Made by a program: the position numbers and the translations under genes. Below are positions 1-7,232 of a DNA stretch of 11,196 nt, one piece after another. The DNA comes from Moraxellaceae bacterium. Its GTDB lineage: Bacteria > Pseudomonadota > Gammaproteobacteria > Pseudomonadales > Ketobacteraceae. Under the pieces are notes generated by a model, which had not been told where the DNA came from, ran no database searches, and worked only from the letters and a program-made list of their open reading frames with translations. The first letter of the stretch is position 1, and each line of letters starts with the position of its first letter. The stretch lies in assembly GCA_002402125.1 (NCBI GenBank), contig NVVG01000080.1:6800-17995 (forward strand), in the 5' to 3' direction.

Positions 1-580
1 GTCCGGTAACATTACTGAGCTCAGTGTGCTGGCGGCGGCGCTGACGGAGAACAGCGATAATATTCGTAGTGTGTTGGATGTCATTAGCTCTATTTCTGCG
101 CAAACAAATTTACTGGCGCTCAATGCCGCCATCGAAGCCGCAAGGGCTGGTGATGCTGGGCGTGGTTTTGCGGTTGTCTCCGACGAGGTTAGAATGTTAG
201 CCCAGCGTACTCAAAAGGCGACGGACGAGATTTCTTTGATGACGGAGACCTTAAACAAAAGCACCGCGGCGATGTCGACACTGATTGAGTCAAGTTTAGA
301 CGGTGCAACTCAGTCCGTAGCGCAGTCTGAGTTGGCAAAAGAAGCTCTACTAGCCATAACCGCATCGGCGGAAGAAATCACTCGGTTTAATAAGATGGTG
401 GCTACGGCAACCGATCAGGAAAGTATCGCGGCGGGAGAAATTAGTAAATCCTTAGCCAAAATTGGGGTGCTTGCCGACGGTGTTACCGAGAAGCTGGCGC
501 AGACCAGTGATGCCTGTGTAGATCAGGGTACTTTAACCAAAGAATTAATTAAAACCGTCAATCAATTTAAAACAGATTAA
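1..580 (+). CDS. Methyl-accepting chemotaxis protein, C-terminal signalling domain (5'-truncated by window edge)
   Basis: This is the cytoplasmic signalling half of a chemoreceptor, which controls CheA kinase through CheW at the cell pole. The frame is open from base 2, so the gene starts before the window; the GTG at 26 is an internal codon, not a start. About 192 codons are visible. They contain the highly conserved hairpin tip ([17 protein letters not shown], then GRGFAVV and DEVR, roughly bases 100-200), followed by the descending coiled-coil arm with the heptad-like alanine, serine and glutamate pattern. The protein ends in VNQFKTD, and no CheR-tethering NWETF-type pentapeptide is present. 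It aligns without gaps to the end of the next MCP gene (offset 2051 bases). By hand count there are 47 differences in 580 bases and about 15 in 192 residues. The sensor domain lies outside the window, so the ligand is unknown. The family call is certain. Confidence 0.96.
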   Translation, partial: SGNITELSVLAAALTENSDNIRSVLDVISSISAQTNLLALNAAIEAARAGDAGRGFAVVSDEVRMLAQRTQKATDEISLMTETLNKSTAAMSTLIESSLDGATQSVAQSELAKEALLAITASAEEITRFNKMVATATDQESIAAGEISKSLAKIGVLADGVTEKLAQTSDACVDQGTLTKELIKTVNQFKTD

Positions 581-686
581 GTTTATTTTTGATGTTCTAT
601 TTATAACTAAATACAGCTGAGGATCTATGCTGGTCCGTGATATGTTGGCTACCGACGGCCGACGTGATTCTTAGCGGGCTGAATTT

Positions 687-915
687 GGTCCTGTCTCAAA
701 CTCAATTCCCACCATTCAATAAATCCCGCTCCACCATCAATTCTTCAATATTCCAATAGCTTAGCGCATAAGCGCAGTACCAACGGAGGCATCGAAGAAT
801 AACTTCTTTTGGTGTATGCCGACCGTTGAATGGGTCATGAATGATTCTTTCCTGTCATAGTTAGAAAATCCATTCTAATACACGCTTGTCGGAGTGTGCT
901 GGATGTGACAGAACC
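687..915 (-). mobile_element. Internally deleted IS6-family insertion sequence (229-bp mini-element)
   Basis: This element lies in the gap between the two chemoreceptor genes. On the minus strand its left end reads GGTTCTGTCACATCC (complement of 901-915), which resembles the GGTTCTGT-type ends of IS6-family elements. The opposite end, on the plus strand at 687-701, reads GGTCCTGTCTCAAAC and matches the other end at 11 of 15 positions, so the two form terminal inverted repeats. About 60 bases inside the first end, a minus-strand frame begins with the IS6 transposase N-terminus, a spacing like that in intact IS6 elements (from memory). The rest of the transposase, about 200 codons, is missing, and the frame runs directly into the other terminal repeat. 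The flanks (679-686 and 916-923) do not show a clear 8-bp target duplication. This fits an old insertion or one that arose by recombination. The element cannot move by itself but could respond to a related transposase. Confidence 0.8.
702..854 (-). pseudogene. IS6-family transposase, N-terminal remnant
   Basis: Reading the minus strand from 839 down to about 720 gives a peptide containing DPFNGRHTPKEVILR, then LRWYCAYALSY, then IEELMVERD. This matches, in order, the start of IS6/IS26-type transposases (the NPFKGRH, RWYC, SYR and ERG landmarks recalled from the family), which lie in the DNA-binding region ahead of the DDE catalytic core. The frame is open from 854 and stops at 702-704, after about 50 codons. 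There is no in-frame ATG ahead of the conserved part, and no catalytic residues are left. Similarity is lost after ERD, which marks the probable deletion junction around 715-725. It is non-functional as a transposase. It was identified by reading the minus strand directly and is too short to stand out as a gene. Confidence 0.82.
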
Positions 916-1014
916 AGAATATATTTTGCAGCTGTGTTATTGTTAACCAATCTATTGACTAGTTTAAATTATTATGCAATTTGTTTATCAACATAGGTTT
1001 AATAATTATAAATT

Positions 1015-2631
1015 ATGCAGTTTTTTAATGATCTATCCGTAAAATGGAAGATATTAACCTTGGCGTTGGCCGCAATGCTGGGGTTGCTGGTCAATGCCCT
1101 GTCCAGTTATCAAGCCATAAATCATTATGAAAACCAAGTTATCAACATTAAGGCGCAGCATAATCCAGCCATTGCTGCCTTTGCCGCGATAAGTTTAGGC
1201 ATTGGGACTTTAGCCACAAAATTGAGTGACGCCATTGTATTAGAAGATGAAGATGAGCTGGCGGATGCAGAAACTGTGCATGCCGATATCATCGCGGATA
1301 TTAGCTCGTTGGTTGTATTGGTACCGGATAATGGGGTTGATACGCTGTCATTGGAATTGTCTGATTACTACGATTTTACCCATGCATTAGCCACAACTAT
1401 CGTTAATGATGAGGCCGATGACGATGAGATGCAGGACAATCTCCTCTCAACAGGAGCCAAGCTGCGAAAACTTAAGGCAAGCGCTATCACCTTAAGAGAA
1501 GAAGTCATCGTTAGTTTTAATGCAGAAATTGAACACTCGGTTAGCAAAGGTCGGCGTTTGTTTGTCTTTAGCTTGGGTATGTTTGTCTTGGCACTGATTG
1601 TGTTATTGGCTCTTGGCTTACTGGTGTCGTCGAAAATAACCCGATCCATTTTAGATGTAGCCGATAGCCTGCAAAACATGGCAGAAGGCTCAGGGGATTT
1701 GACGGTGAGGCTTAAGGTGGCTTCTAAAGACGAAGTGGGTATGTTGACTGGGCATTTTAATGACTTTGTGGGTAAATTACAGGGCATTGTTCTCCATGTA
1801 AAAGAATCCTCATCGGCAGTGAGCAGCGTGGCGGAAAATACCATTGCCGAAATGCAACTTACCGCGGCAAGTATCGACGAACAACGAGGCTGGACCCAAG
1901 AAGTGGCTGTTTCGGTAACCGAAATGTCCGCGACCCTCGATCAACTCGCGCAACATGCGGGTAACGCGGCAAAAATAGCGGTGGATGTGGATCAGCACTC
2001 AAGATCTGGGCAAGATCAGGTTGCGCAGACCTCGACCACTATAACCGCCTTGTCCGATAATATTACCGAGCTCAGTGTGCTGGCGGCGGCGCTGACGGAG
2101 AACAGCTATAATATTCGTAGTGTGTTGGATATCATCAGCTCTATTTCGGCGCAAACAAATTTACTGGCGCTCAATGCCGCCATCGAAGCCGCAAGGGCTG
2201 GCGATTCGGGGCGTGGTTTTGCGGTTGTCTCCGACGAGGTCAGAATTTTAGCCCAGCGCACTCAAAAGGCGACTGACGAAATATCGGTAATGACCGAGTC
2301 ATTAAATAAAAGCACCGCGGCGATGTCGACACTGATCGAGTCAAGTTTAGAAGGTGCAACTCAGTCTGTAGCGCAGTCTGAGTTGGCAAAAGAAGCTCTG
2401 CTAGCCATAACCGCATCGGCGGAACAAATCACTCGGTTTAATAAGATGGTGGCGACAGCAACCGATCAGGAAAGTATCGCGGCGAGGGGGATTAGCAAAT
2501 CCTTAATCAAAATTGGCGTGCTTGCTGATAGTGTGACCGAGAAGCTGGCACAGACCAGTGATGCCTGTGTGGATCAGGGTGCCTTAACCAAAGAATTAAT
2601 TAATACCGTCAATCAATTTAAAACAGATTAA
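1015..2631 (+). CDS. Methyl-accepting chemotaxis protein, full length
   Basis: A complete 538-residue inner-membrane chemoreceptor. The first membrane segment is at about residues 13-31. A periplasmic sensor of about 145 residues (35-180) follows, helical in character with an acidic patch near 77-85 and another at 132-139; it resembles a four-helix bundle and no ligand site can be named. The second membrane segment is at about 182-205, a HAMP linker at about 206-260, and the methylation and signalling coiled coil after that. The hairpin tip is at about 375-415 ([28 protein letters not shown]). The C-terminus VNQFKTD lacks a CheR-binding pentapeptide, so adaptation probably depends on other receptors or untethered enzymes. 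The ATG at 1015 is the only start that keeps the first membrane segment, because an in-frame stop lies just upstream, yet no good ribosome binding site precedes it. It is a close paralogue of the truncated MCP at the window start. Confidence 0.97.
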   Translation: MQFFNDLSVKWKILTLALAAMLGLLVNALSSYQAINHYENQVINIKAQHNPAIAAFAAISLGIGTLATKLSDAIVLEDEDELADAETVHADIIADISSLVVLVPDNGVDTLSLELSDYYDFTHALATTIVNDEADDDEMQDNLLSTGAKLRKLKASAITLREEVIVSFNAEIEHSVSKGRRLFVFSLGMFVLALIVLLALGLLVSSKITRSILDVADSLQNMAEGSGDLTVRLKVASKDEVGMLTGHFNDFVGKLQGIVLHVKESSSAVSSVAENTIAEMQLTAASIDEQRGWTQEVAVSVTEMSATLDQLAQHAGNAAKIAVDVDQHSRSGQDQVAQTSTTITALSDNITELSVLAAALTENSYNIRSVLDIISSISAQTNLLALNAAIEAARAGDSGRGFAVVSDEVRILAQRTQKATDEISVMTESLNKSTAAMSTLIESSLEGATQSVAQSELAKEALLAITASAEQITRFNKMVATATDQESIAARGISKSLIKIGVLADSVTEKLAQTSDACVDQGALTKELINTVNQFKTD

Positions 2632-2953
2632 GTTTAACTCTGTGGTGTTATTTCTCGCTGGAAACGGCTGCTTCAAGCGCTCAGCTTAGGCAGGTCTTTG
2701 GCGTGATGGCGGCTAATGTAGGGGGGTTATTTTTCGCAAGCCGTATTTTCTGCGCTGATTAAATTCAGGTGTATGTTTCAAACTATTGACTAAATCCTGC
2801 ACCCTACTAATGAATGCAGCTAAGTGATTCATAATAGAAAGATTCCCGTTTTTTTAGCGGCCAAATTACTTGCTTTGTGGGCCTTGTTGACTACAGTTTA
2901 TGATGATCGCAGTCGATTTTTTTAATTATATTAAAAATATAGGAATACAAATC
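2632..2953. other. Intergenic region upstream of the barrel-protein gene
   Basis: About 320 bases without a convincing gene. The identity shared by the two MCP copies ends five bases after the stop codon (TAAGTTTA), and no stem-loop terminator follows. An imperfect dyad, ATGAAT at 2810-2815 paired with ATTCAT at 2827-2832 (CA/TG also pairing inside), sits about 120 bases before the start of the next gene and could be an operator. A T-run at 2850-2856 has no stem. The last 35 bases are very AT-rich, and a good ribosome binding site (AGGA, 2941-2944) lies nine bases before the ATG at 2954. No confident -35/-10 pair was found. Confidence 0.5.
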
Positions 2954-4078
2954 ATGAAAAAACTAGTCCGGTATTCACGGTCGATCAGCGTCATAATGAT
3001 GTTGCTGGTGCCCTGTTTTGGTTATGCCGCTACCCCAGAAATAAAGTGGTCTGGTTTCGCTACTCTAGGCACCAGTTTCACTAATTCTGAAACTACATAT
3101 ATTGATCAAGTCGATCGTGATGGCAGCTACCTCGATACCCGGTTGGGTCTTAATTTGTCGACTCGGCTGTCGAGTAAATTAACCTTAGGTGCGCAAATTC
3201 TTACTGCGGGTCGCGAGAACGAATTTGACGCTCATGCGGATTGGGTATTTGCGCGATATACCGCCACCAATAATATCTCCTTGTTATTTGGAAAGATGAA
3301 ATATCCCAATTTGCTCTTTTCCGAGTTCTATGATGTGGGCAATGTCTACCCCTGGGCTCGGGCACCACAAGAAGTGTATAATTTAGAAGGTGGTGGTGCA
3401 AACGCGCTGTATGAAGCCATGCAAGGCGGTAGTGTTATTTCTACCTTCGAGCCGGCGGATGATGTTGAGCTTTCTTTTCAGGCCTATTTTGGCTCGGCGG
3501 ATAGTGGCTTAGGTGAGATCAACAAGATGTTCGGTCTGGTTGCCAACCTACAAACTGAAAGTATGCAATTTAAACTCGGCTTCAATCGCGGTACCTTAAT
3601 TCCTGGTGCCGGCGGTCACGGTGCGGAAGAGGAAGAAGAGGAAGAAGAAGAGGGCGCTGAAGCGTTTCCTGATTGGGACGGCGCTACACCGGAAAAAAAT
3701 GTTCTATCGGCATCAATGATGATAGAAGAGGGCAACCTATTAGTCTTAGCCGAATATACCAATACCCAGTTTGATGGTTTTGATGATTATGAAATAGCTG
3801 CCGGTTATGCCACCATCGGTTATAGTGTCGATAAATTAATGCCTAGTATTACTGTGGCGAAATTAAAACGCGAAGATGGATTAGAGCAGGTGTCCACGAC
3901 GGTTGGTTTACGCTATGCCATGAGTTCGATGGTGTCGGTGAAGTTTGACGTGAGTCGGATTGTTGTTGAGCCGGCTACCGAGTTGGCCGATGATCATGAT
4001 CCAGCGGGTCTGTTCTTTGGGGGCACCCCGGAGAAGGACGTTCTAATGGGTACATTCACACTCGGCGTAGCATTTTAA
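2954..4078 (+). CDS. Porin-like outer-membrane beta-barrel protein
   Basis: The predicted product is a 374-residue exported protein. The start is set at 2954, not at the in-frame ATG at 2900. AGGA at 2941-2944 is well spaced from it, and translation from here gives a classic signal peptide: MKK, arginines, then a hydrophobic core to about residue 24, with cleavage after Ala25 or Ala26 (GYAA/TPE). The 18 extra upstream codons would bury this signal. The mature part has alternating polar and hydrophobic strands, many Gly and aromatic residues, no long hydrophobic helix, and a C-terminal Phe (TLGVAF), all typical of outer-membrane barrels. Residues 225-233 are nine consecutive glutamates flanked by GHGA and GAEAF, probably a surface loop. 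The next gene starts 17 bases downstream and codes for a periplasmic binding-type protein, so the pair probably handles one solute. The substrate is unknown. The barrel call rests on sequence character, not on a named family motif. Confidence 0.8.
   Translation: MKKLVRYSRSISVIMMLLVPCFGYAATPEIKWSGFATLGTSFTNSETTYIDQVDRDGSYLDTRLGLNLSTRLSSKLTLGAQILTAGRENEFDAHADWVFARYTATNNISLLFGKMKYPNLLFSEFYDVGNVYPWARAPQEVYNLEGGGANALYEAMQGGSVISTFEPADDVELSFQAYFGSADSGLGEINKMFGLVANLQTESMQFKLGFNRGTLIPGAGGHGAEEEEEEEEEGAEAFPDWDGATPEKNVLSASMMIEEGNLLVLAEYTNTQFDGFDDYEIAAGYATIGYSVDKLMPSITVAKLKREDGLEQVSTTVGLRYAMSSMVSVKFDVSRIVVEPATELADDHDPAGLFFGGTPEKDVLMGTFTLGVAF
3626..3652 (+). repeat. Poly-glutamate GAA/GAG tract
   Basis: Nine successive GAA or GAG codons inside the barrel-protein gene encode an unbroken Glu9 run in a probable extracellular loop, between GGHGA and GAEAFPDWDG. 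The tract is a 27-base purine-only stretch on the coding strand. Mixed GAA and GAG usage makes it less slippery than a pure triplet repeat, but length variation in steps of three bases would keep the frame. Such acidic loops could bind cations or repel anions; that is inference. Confidence 0.85.
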
Positions 4079-4095
4079 CTAGAGAGGTTATGACA

Positions 4096-4518
4096 ATGAA
4101 AATATTACCAATATTAGCCATTTCAGGCGCTCTCTTAACTCTGAGCTTTCACAGTGTTGCCGGTATCGTTGTAATTGGCAATGCAGCGTTACCTGATAGC
4201 ACCCTCAATAAAAAAATGGTGAAGAAGATTTTCTTAGGCAAGGCGCAAACAACGCCAGAAGGCGCGGATATCATTCCGGTTGACCAGGCGGAGTCGGCCG
4301 TAAAAGATGAGTTTTACAACAAAGCCACGAAAAAGACCCCCGCCAAATTACAACAGTATTGGATGAAGCGTGTAATGTCCGGTAAGGGTACTAAGCTGGA
4401 CGTCAAAGGTGATGATGCAGCCGTTAAGGCTTGGGTCGGTAGCAATGCCGGTGCCATTGGTTATGTCGATGACTCGGTGGTAGATGGCTCGGTGAAGGTA
4501 CTGTTTGCAGTGCCTTAA
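4096..4518 (+). CDS. Small PstS-like periplasmic substrate-binding protein
   Basis: The predicted product is a 140-residue secreted protein related to the phosphate-binding (PstS-like) periplasmic family but much shorter than full PstS (about 320 residues), so it is a single-domain version. AGAGAGG at 4081-4087 lies 8 bases from the ATG at 4096 but only 2 from the ATG at 4090, so 4096 is preferred. The signal peptide has a hydrophobic core at about residues 3-18 and cleavage after Ala22 (SVA/G). Family-like features are the opening VVIGNAALP, the KKIFLGKAQTTPEG segment, IPVDQAE, the KLQQYWMKRVMSGKGT segment, and the late SNAGAIGYVDDS motif, which corresponds to the GAIGYV motif of PstS-type proteins. 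It follows the barrel-protein gene by 17 bases and is very likely co-transcribed. No ABC permease or ATPase genes are nearby, so a role in sensing or scavenging is as likely as import. Phosphate itself is not proven as the ligand. Confidence 0.85.
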   Translation: MKILPILAISGALLTLSFHSVAGIVVIGNAALPDSTLNKKMVKKIFLGKAQTTPEGADIIPVDQAESAVKDEFYNKATKKTPAKLQQYWMKRVMSGKGTKLDVKGDDAAVKAWVGSNAGAIGYVDDSVVDGSVKVLFAVP

Positions 4519-4562
4519 CCATCAGCGATTAATTTTCTTATTACAGAAAATAAAAGAAAAAT

Positions 4563-4598
4563 AGTTGGCCAATGAATTATACAATTCATTGGCCAACT
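4563..4598. terminator. Bidirectional intrinsic terminator between convergent genes
   Basis: A perfect 16-bp inverted repeat (AGTTGGCCAATGAATT, loop ATAC, then its complement) lies between the convergent ends of the PstS-like gene (stop at 4518) and the serine hydrolase gene (stop at 4667). On the minus strand the stem is followed at once by TATTTTTCTTTTATTTTC, an ideal U-tract, so it should end the leftward hydrolase transcript efficiently. On the plus strand the T-run (4615-4619) comes about 16 bases after the stem, so termination of the rightward operon is less certain. Confidence 0.88.
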
Positions 4599-4666
4599 GC
4601 ATTATATACCTATTGTTTTTCTTTAATAACAAATAGTAGATAGGAAGAAGATTGTTTGAGGAGGGG

Positions 4667-5917
4667 TTAACGTAATTTCGGAATTTTGTAGGCAATCATT
4701 CTGAGGATGTTCCAAAAGCTATAGACCTTGGTGGACAACCCGTGTTTGCCATTGTTCATGATGCCAACGGAGATGCCTCGCTGTGGGTCGGCATAACCCA
4801 CAACGTTTATTAAACCTAAATGTCCAAAGGCTTTCGGGGTATCCCCTTGATACAGGCTTAACCTCTTTCGGCCTAACATAAACCCAAGACTGTAGCGCAT
4901 GGGTAATCCAAACATGCGGTCGAAGGTGGCGTGGGACTGCTCTAATCTAGCTCGTCGAATGGTTTCTGGCTCGAGTACTCTGGTGCCATAGAGTTCTCCA
5001 CCGTTTAATAACATCTCGTAGAAGCGTGAGGTTTCTTCGGCCGTGCCGATGATGTTGGCGGCCGGCACAATGCCGGTTAAAAAGAGCGGATGATTGGACA
5101 GTTCGATGGCGTCTTTGTAGCTCATGCCCAGGATGTTGGTAATGAGTTTTTCCGCCGCGGGTGGAAATGGATAACCGGTATAGGCATTGGGTGCGACCTC
5201 GGGCACCAAACTTTCCGGTACACCAAAGTTAAAGTTTTTAAAGCCTAGTGGGGTTAAAAAATGGGTGTCGAGATACTGTCGGATGTCCATGCCGGTGATC
5301 TCTTCTACTAGCGCTCCCATGATAAAACCACCACTAATGGCATGATAACCCATGCCTCTGCCGGCAGCCCATTGCATCGGCGCTTCACCCATGATGCGGC
5401 GTATTTCACCTGGTTTATGCAAGTTCTCTAGATCCATTGCCGAGCGGGGGATTTGCGGAATCCCGGCGCGATGGGTGAGTACGTGGCGCACGGTGATAAA
5501 ACGTTTTGGTCCCTCGGAGAACTCCGGTAGATAACGGCATAGGGGGTCGTCGAGGTGGATTAAACCTTTTTCATCCAGGTGATGGATCATCATCGCTGCA
5601 ACGGCTTTGGATGCGGAATACAGGTTAAACAAAGAATCGGGAGTCGCGCGAATCTTTTTCGCGCTGGGCAAGTCATCTGGCGCGTTACCATGGCTGTGGC
5701 CAATGGCGCGGTTTAGGATGATCCTGCCATTGCGGCGAATGCAGATGGATATGCCTGGGTGTAGCCTGCTACGGTAACTCTTAACCACCGCACGCCAGAT
5801 GGCTTCAACCTGGGTTTCGGTCAGGCCGACATCGCCAGGCTCGCACTCTGATTGGGTGTCGATAGTGGTGACATCATTGGGGTGAAATATATCTACCAGT
5901 TGCTGCTTACTGCTCAT
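4667..5917 (-). CDS. Serine hydrolase, beta-lactamase/penicillin-binding-protein fold (class C-like, esterase type)
   Basis: A 416-residue enzyme of the beta-lactamase superfamily (PF00144 type), which includes class C beta-lactamases, EstB-like esterases, D-aminopeptidases and transesterases. The nucleophile motif SxxK is Ser101-Ala-Ser-Lys104 within NLYSASKAVAAMM. The catalytic tyrosine is probably Tyr191 (GMGYHAISGG), and the third motif, KTG in true beta-lactamases, is His366-Leu-Gly368 (FGHLG), as in esterase-type members. The VLTHRAGIP segment near 146-154 is also typical of the family. No signal peptide or membrane segment is visible, so the enzyme is probably cytoplasmic. That argues against cell-wall or antibiotic targets and for an ester, lactone or amide substrate. 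It lies 147 bases downstream of the propeller-protein gene on the same strand and ends at the shared hairpin terminator. The fold is certain but the substrate is not. Confidence 0.93.
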   Translation of the reverse strand: MSSKQQLVDIFHPNDVTTIDTQSECEPGDVGLTETQVEAIWRAVVKSYRSRLHPGISICIRRNGRIILNRAIGHSHGNAPDDLPSAKKIRATPDSLFNLYSASKAVAAMMIHHLDEKGLIHLDDPLCRYLPEFSEGPKRFITVRHVLTHRAGIPQIPRSAMDLENLHKPGEIRRIMGEAPMQWAAGRGMGYHAISGGFIMGALVEEITGMDIRQYLDTHFLTPLGFKNFNFGVPESLVPEVAPNAYTGYPFPPAAEKLITNILGMSYKDAIELSNHPLFLTGIVPAANIIGTAEETSRFYEMLLNGGELYGTRVLEPETIRRARLEQSHATFDRMFGLPMRYSLGFMLGRKRLSLYQGDTPKAFGHLGLINVVGYADPQRGISVGIMNNGKHGLSTKVYSFWNILRMIAYKIPKLR

Positions 5918-6064
5918 TGTGTCGGGCGCTCACTCGAATAACATTATTTTAAGTGTAGCTCACATTTTGACCGGGGAGATGGCAGGGTAAATGCCTCGTA
6001 TCTTGTCTGGCAATAAAGCGCCTATATGGGGCAAATATGCCATTTGCTGTTACTGTTACAGCTG

Positions 6065-7126
6065 CTATTGCAACTTAACTCTGCCAATTCGGTCATTGTG
6101 CAACGTTCCTAAGTATAAATAACCATTGTGCTCTTCTGCAGAAGTTATCTCTTTCAGGTGTTGGCCGGTGGGTTCGTGCAAACTAATGACAATCTCACCT
6201 TGTTCGTTCAGTCCTAATACCAGGCCATAATCGATCGGTTTGGGTTTTAAGGACTCAGGTAGTTTAGCCGAGATGTTTTTAGCCCAGGCAAAGGGGTGCA
6301 TCTTATCGACTACAGGTAAGCGCAAGGTCGGTAGCGCTAACCAAAAGCGACCGTTGCGGTTACTTGAAATACCGTCTGGGAACCCCGGCAGGTTGTCGAT
6401 AAAGATATCGGAAGTGCCGGCTTTATCGCCTTTTAACCAATAACGTACAATTCGGTAACGCCAGGTTTCGGTAACCAGGACAAAGTCTTCATGCTGGGAT
6501 AAAGCAACGCCGTTGCTGAAGTACATGTTGTCGATGAGTGTGGTGGTGGTTTTATCACTGGGGTCGTACACCAGGAAACGGCCATAAGGGCGGGTTTCTA
6601 ATAGATCCAACATGAAATTGGCTTGGTTCCATTTACTGGAGGCGTCGGTGAAATAGATCTTTCCATCACTAGCAATATCGAGATCGTCGGTGAATACAAA
6701 GGGAATGTTATCGGCGCTGGTAGTTAATACGGTGACTTTTCCTTCTGGATTGATCGACAATAACCCTTTGTAAGCATCACAAACAATCAGGTTGTCATTG
6801 TGGTCAAAATGTAAACCCAATGGGCGGCCTTGGGTATCGATCCAGGTCTCGACGCTCCCGTCTTTTAATACGCGTTTTATTAGCCCATCTTGGGTGCCGC
6901 CATAAATTCGGCCTTGTTTGTCTACAGCGACGTCTTCTGGACCGTAGATGTCGCCCTTGGCAAACAATGTAGCGGTTGCTAAATCATTGTTTATCTCCGT
7001 GAGTTCGGCGAGGTCCGGGGCGATAGGAGGTGTCCAGGCAACGGAGTCTATAGGGGATGGAGCGGCAAACAGCGCTGCTGCTGCAAGTACCATGACAGAG
7101 ACTACAACTAAAAATATCGTTTTCAT
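6065..7126 (-). CDS. Exported SMP-30/strictosidine synthase-like (APMAP-type) six-bladed beta-propeller protein
   Basis: A 353-residue protein with an N-terminal hydrophobic segment (residues 4-20) after MKT, then AAPSP, so it is either cleaved into the periplasm or kept as a membrane anchor, as in animal APMAP. The rest resembles the SMP-30/gluconolactonase and strictosidine synthase propellers. Repeated blade units include GPEDVAVDKQGRIY, DDLDIASDGKIYFTDAS, FSNGVALSQHEDFVLVTE and NLPGFPDGISSNRNGRFW. Glu64, Asn205 and Asp251 occupy positions that look like the calcium-binding Glu/Asn/Asp of the SMP-30 fold, with Asp147 a further candidate. Characterised relatives hydrolyse lactones or aryl esters in a metal-dependent way; true strictosidine synthase activity is not expected in a bacterium. 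The only ribosome-site candidate is a weak GGAAA about ten bases upstream. The gene lies between the histidine kinase and the serine hydrolase, all on one strand, and may be co-transcribed with either. The fold is certain but the reaction is unknown. Confidence 0.88.
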   Translation of the reverse strand: MKTIFLVVVSVMVLAAAALFAAPSPIDSVAWTPPIAPDLAELTEINNDLATATLFAKGDIYGPEDVAVDKQGRIYGGTQDGLIKRVLKDGSVETWIDTQGRPLGLHFDHNDNLIVCDAYKGLLSINPEGKVTVLTTSADNIPFVFTDDLDIASDGKIYFTDASSKWNQANFMLDLLETRPYGRFLVYDPSDKTTTTLIDNMYFSNGVALSQHEDFVLVTETWRYRIVRYWLKGDKAGTSDIFIDNLPGFPDGISSNRNGRFWLALPTLRLPVVDKMHPFAWAKNISAKLPESLKPKPIDYGLVLGLNEQGEIVISLHEPTGQHLKEITSAEEHNGYLYLGTLHNDRIGRVKLQ

Positions 7127-7232
7127 GGGCTAATGATTTCCAATAATGGCCGTTTTCTAGGGTAAAGAGCCACATCTTAAAAAAGAAAATGAGAATAGGC
7201 GAGGTTATATTGGTGGAATCGTGAATTGTTTT

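Larger units (their letters stand above)
581..1014. other. Intergenic gap between the two chemoreceptor genes
   Basis: Apart from the mini-IS6 element (687-915), this 434-bp gap has little recognisable content. No hairpin terminator follows the first gene; the T-rich stretch near 583-602 has no stem. Ahead of the second gene there is a TTGACT at 955-960, but the expected -10 position (978-983, AATTTG) is poor, so no promoter is assigned. The nearest Shine-Dalgarno-like bases (AGG, 995-997) are about 17 bases from the ATG at 1015, too far to be a normal ribosome binding site. AT content rises sharply over 920-1014, as is common in promoter regions. Confidence 0.6.

Noticed and set aside
679..923. 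An 8-bp target-site duplication around the mini-IS6
   Set aside because: Flanks CTGAATTT and AGAATATA share a GAAT core only when shifted by one base, so I do not claim a duplication.
955..989. A sigma-70 promoter ahead of the complete MCP gene
   Set aside because: TTGACT at 955-960 is good, but no acceptable -10 hexamer lies 16-18 bases downstream. The similar CTATTGACTA near 2784-2793 is also without a -10 and is probably chance.
1368..1844. A 158-codon open frame on the minus strand inside the complete MCP gene
   Set aside because: It is antisense to the second membrane segment, HAMP and upstream sensor of a clear chemoreceptor. Its composition is that of a complement frame and it has no recognisable domain.
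2900..2953. An upstream ATG at 2900 for the barrel-protein gene
   Set aside because: It lacks a ribosome binding site and would add 18 residues ahead of a normal signal peptide. The ATG at 2954 has AGGA at good spacing.
5955..5975. A CRP-like site upstream of the serine hydrolase
   Set aside because: Only one half (TGTGA on the minus strand) is present; the second half reads CTTAA instead of TCACA.
6025..6064. Hairpins after the propeller-protein gene as a terminator
   Set aside because: Short inverted repeats (GCAAAT/ATTTGC and GCTGT/ACAGC) exist, but the stems are 5-6 bp and no U-tract follows on the minus strand.
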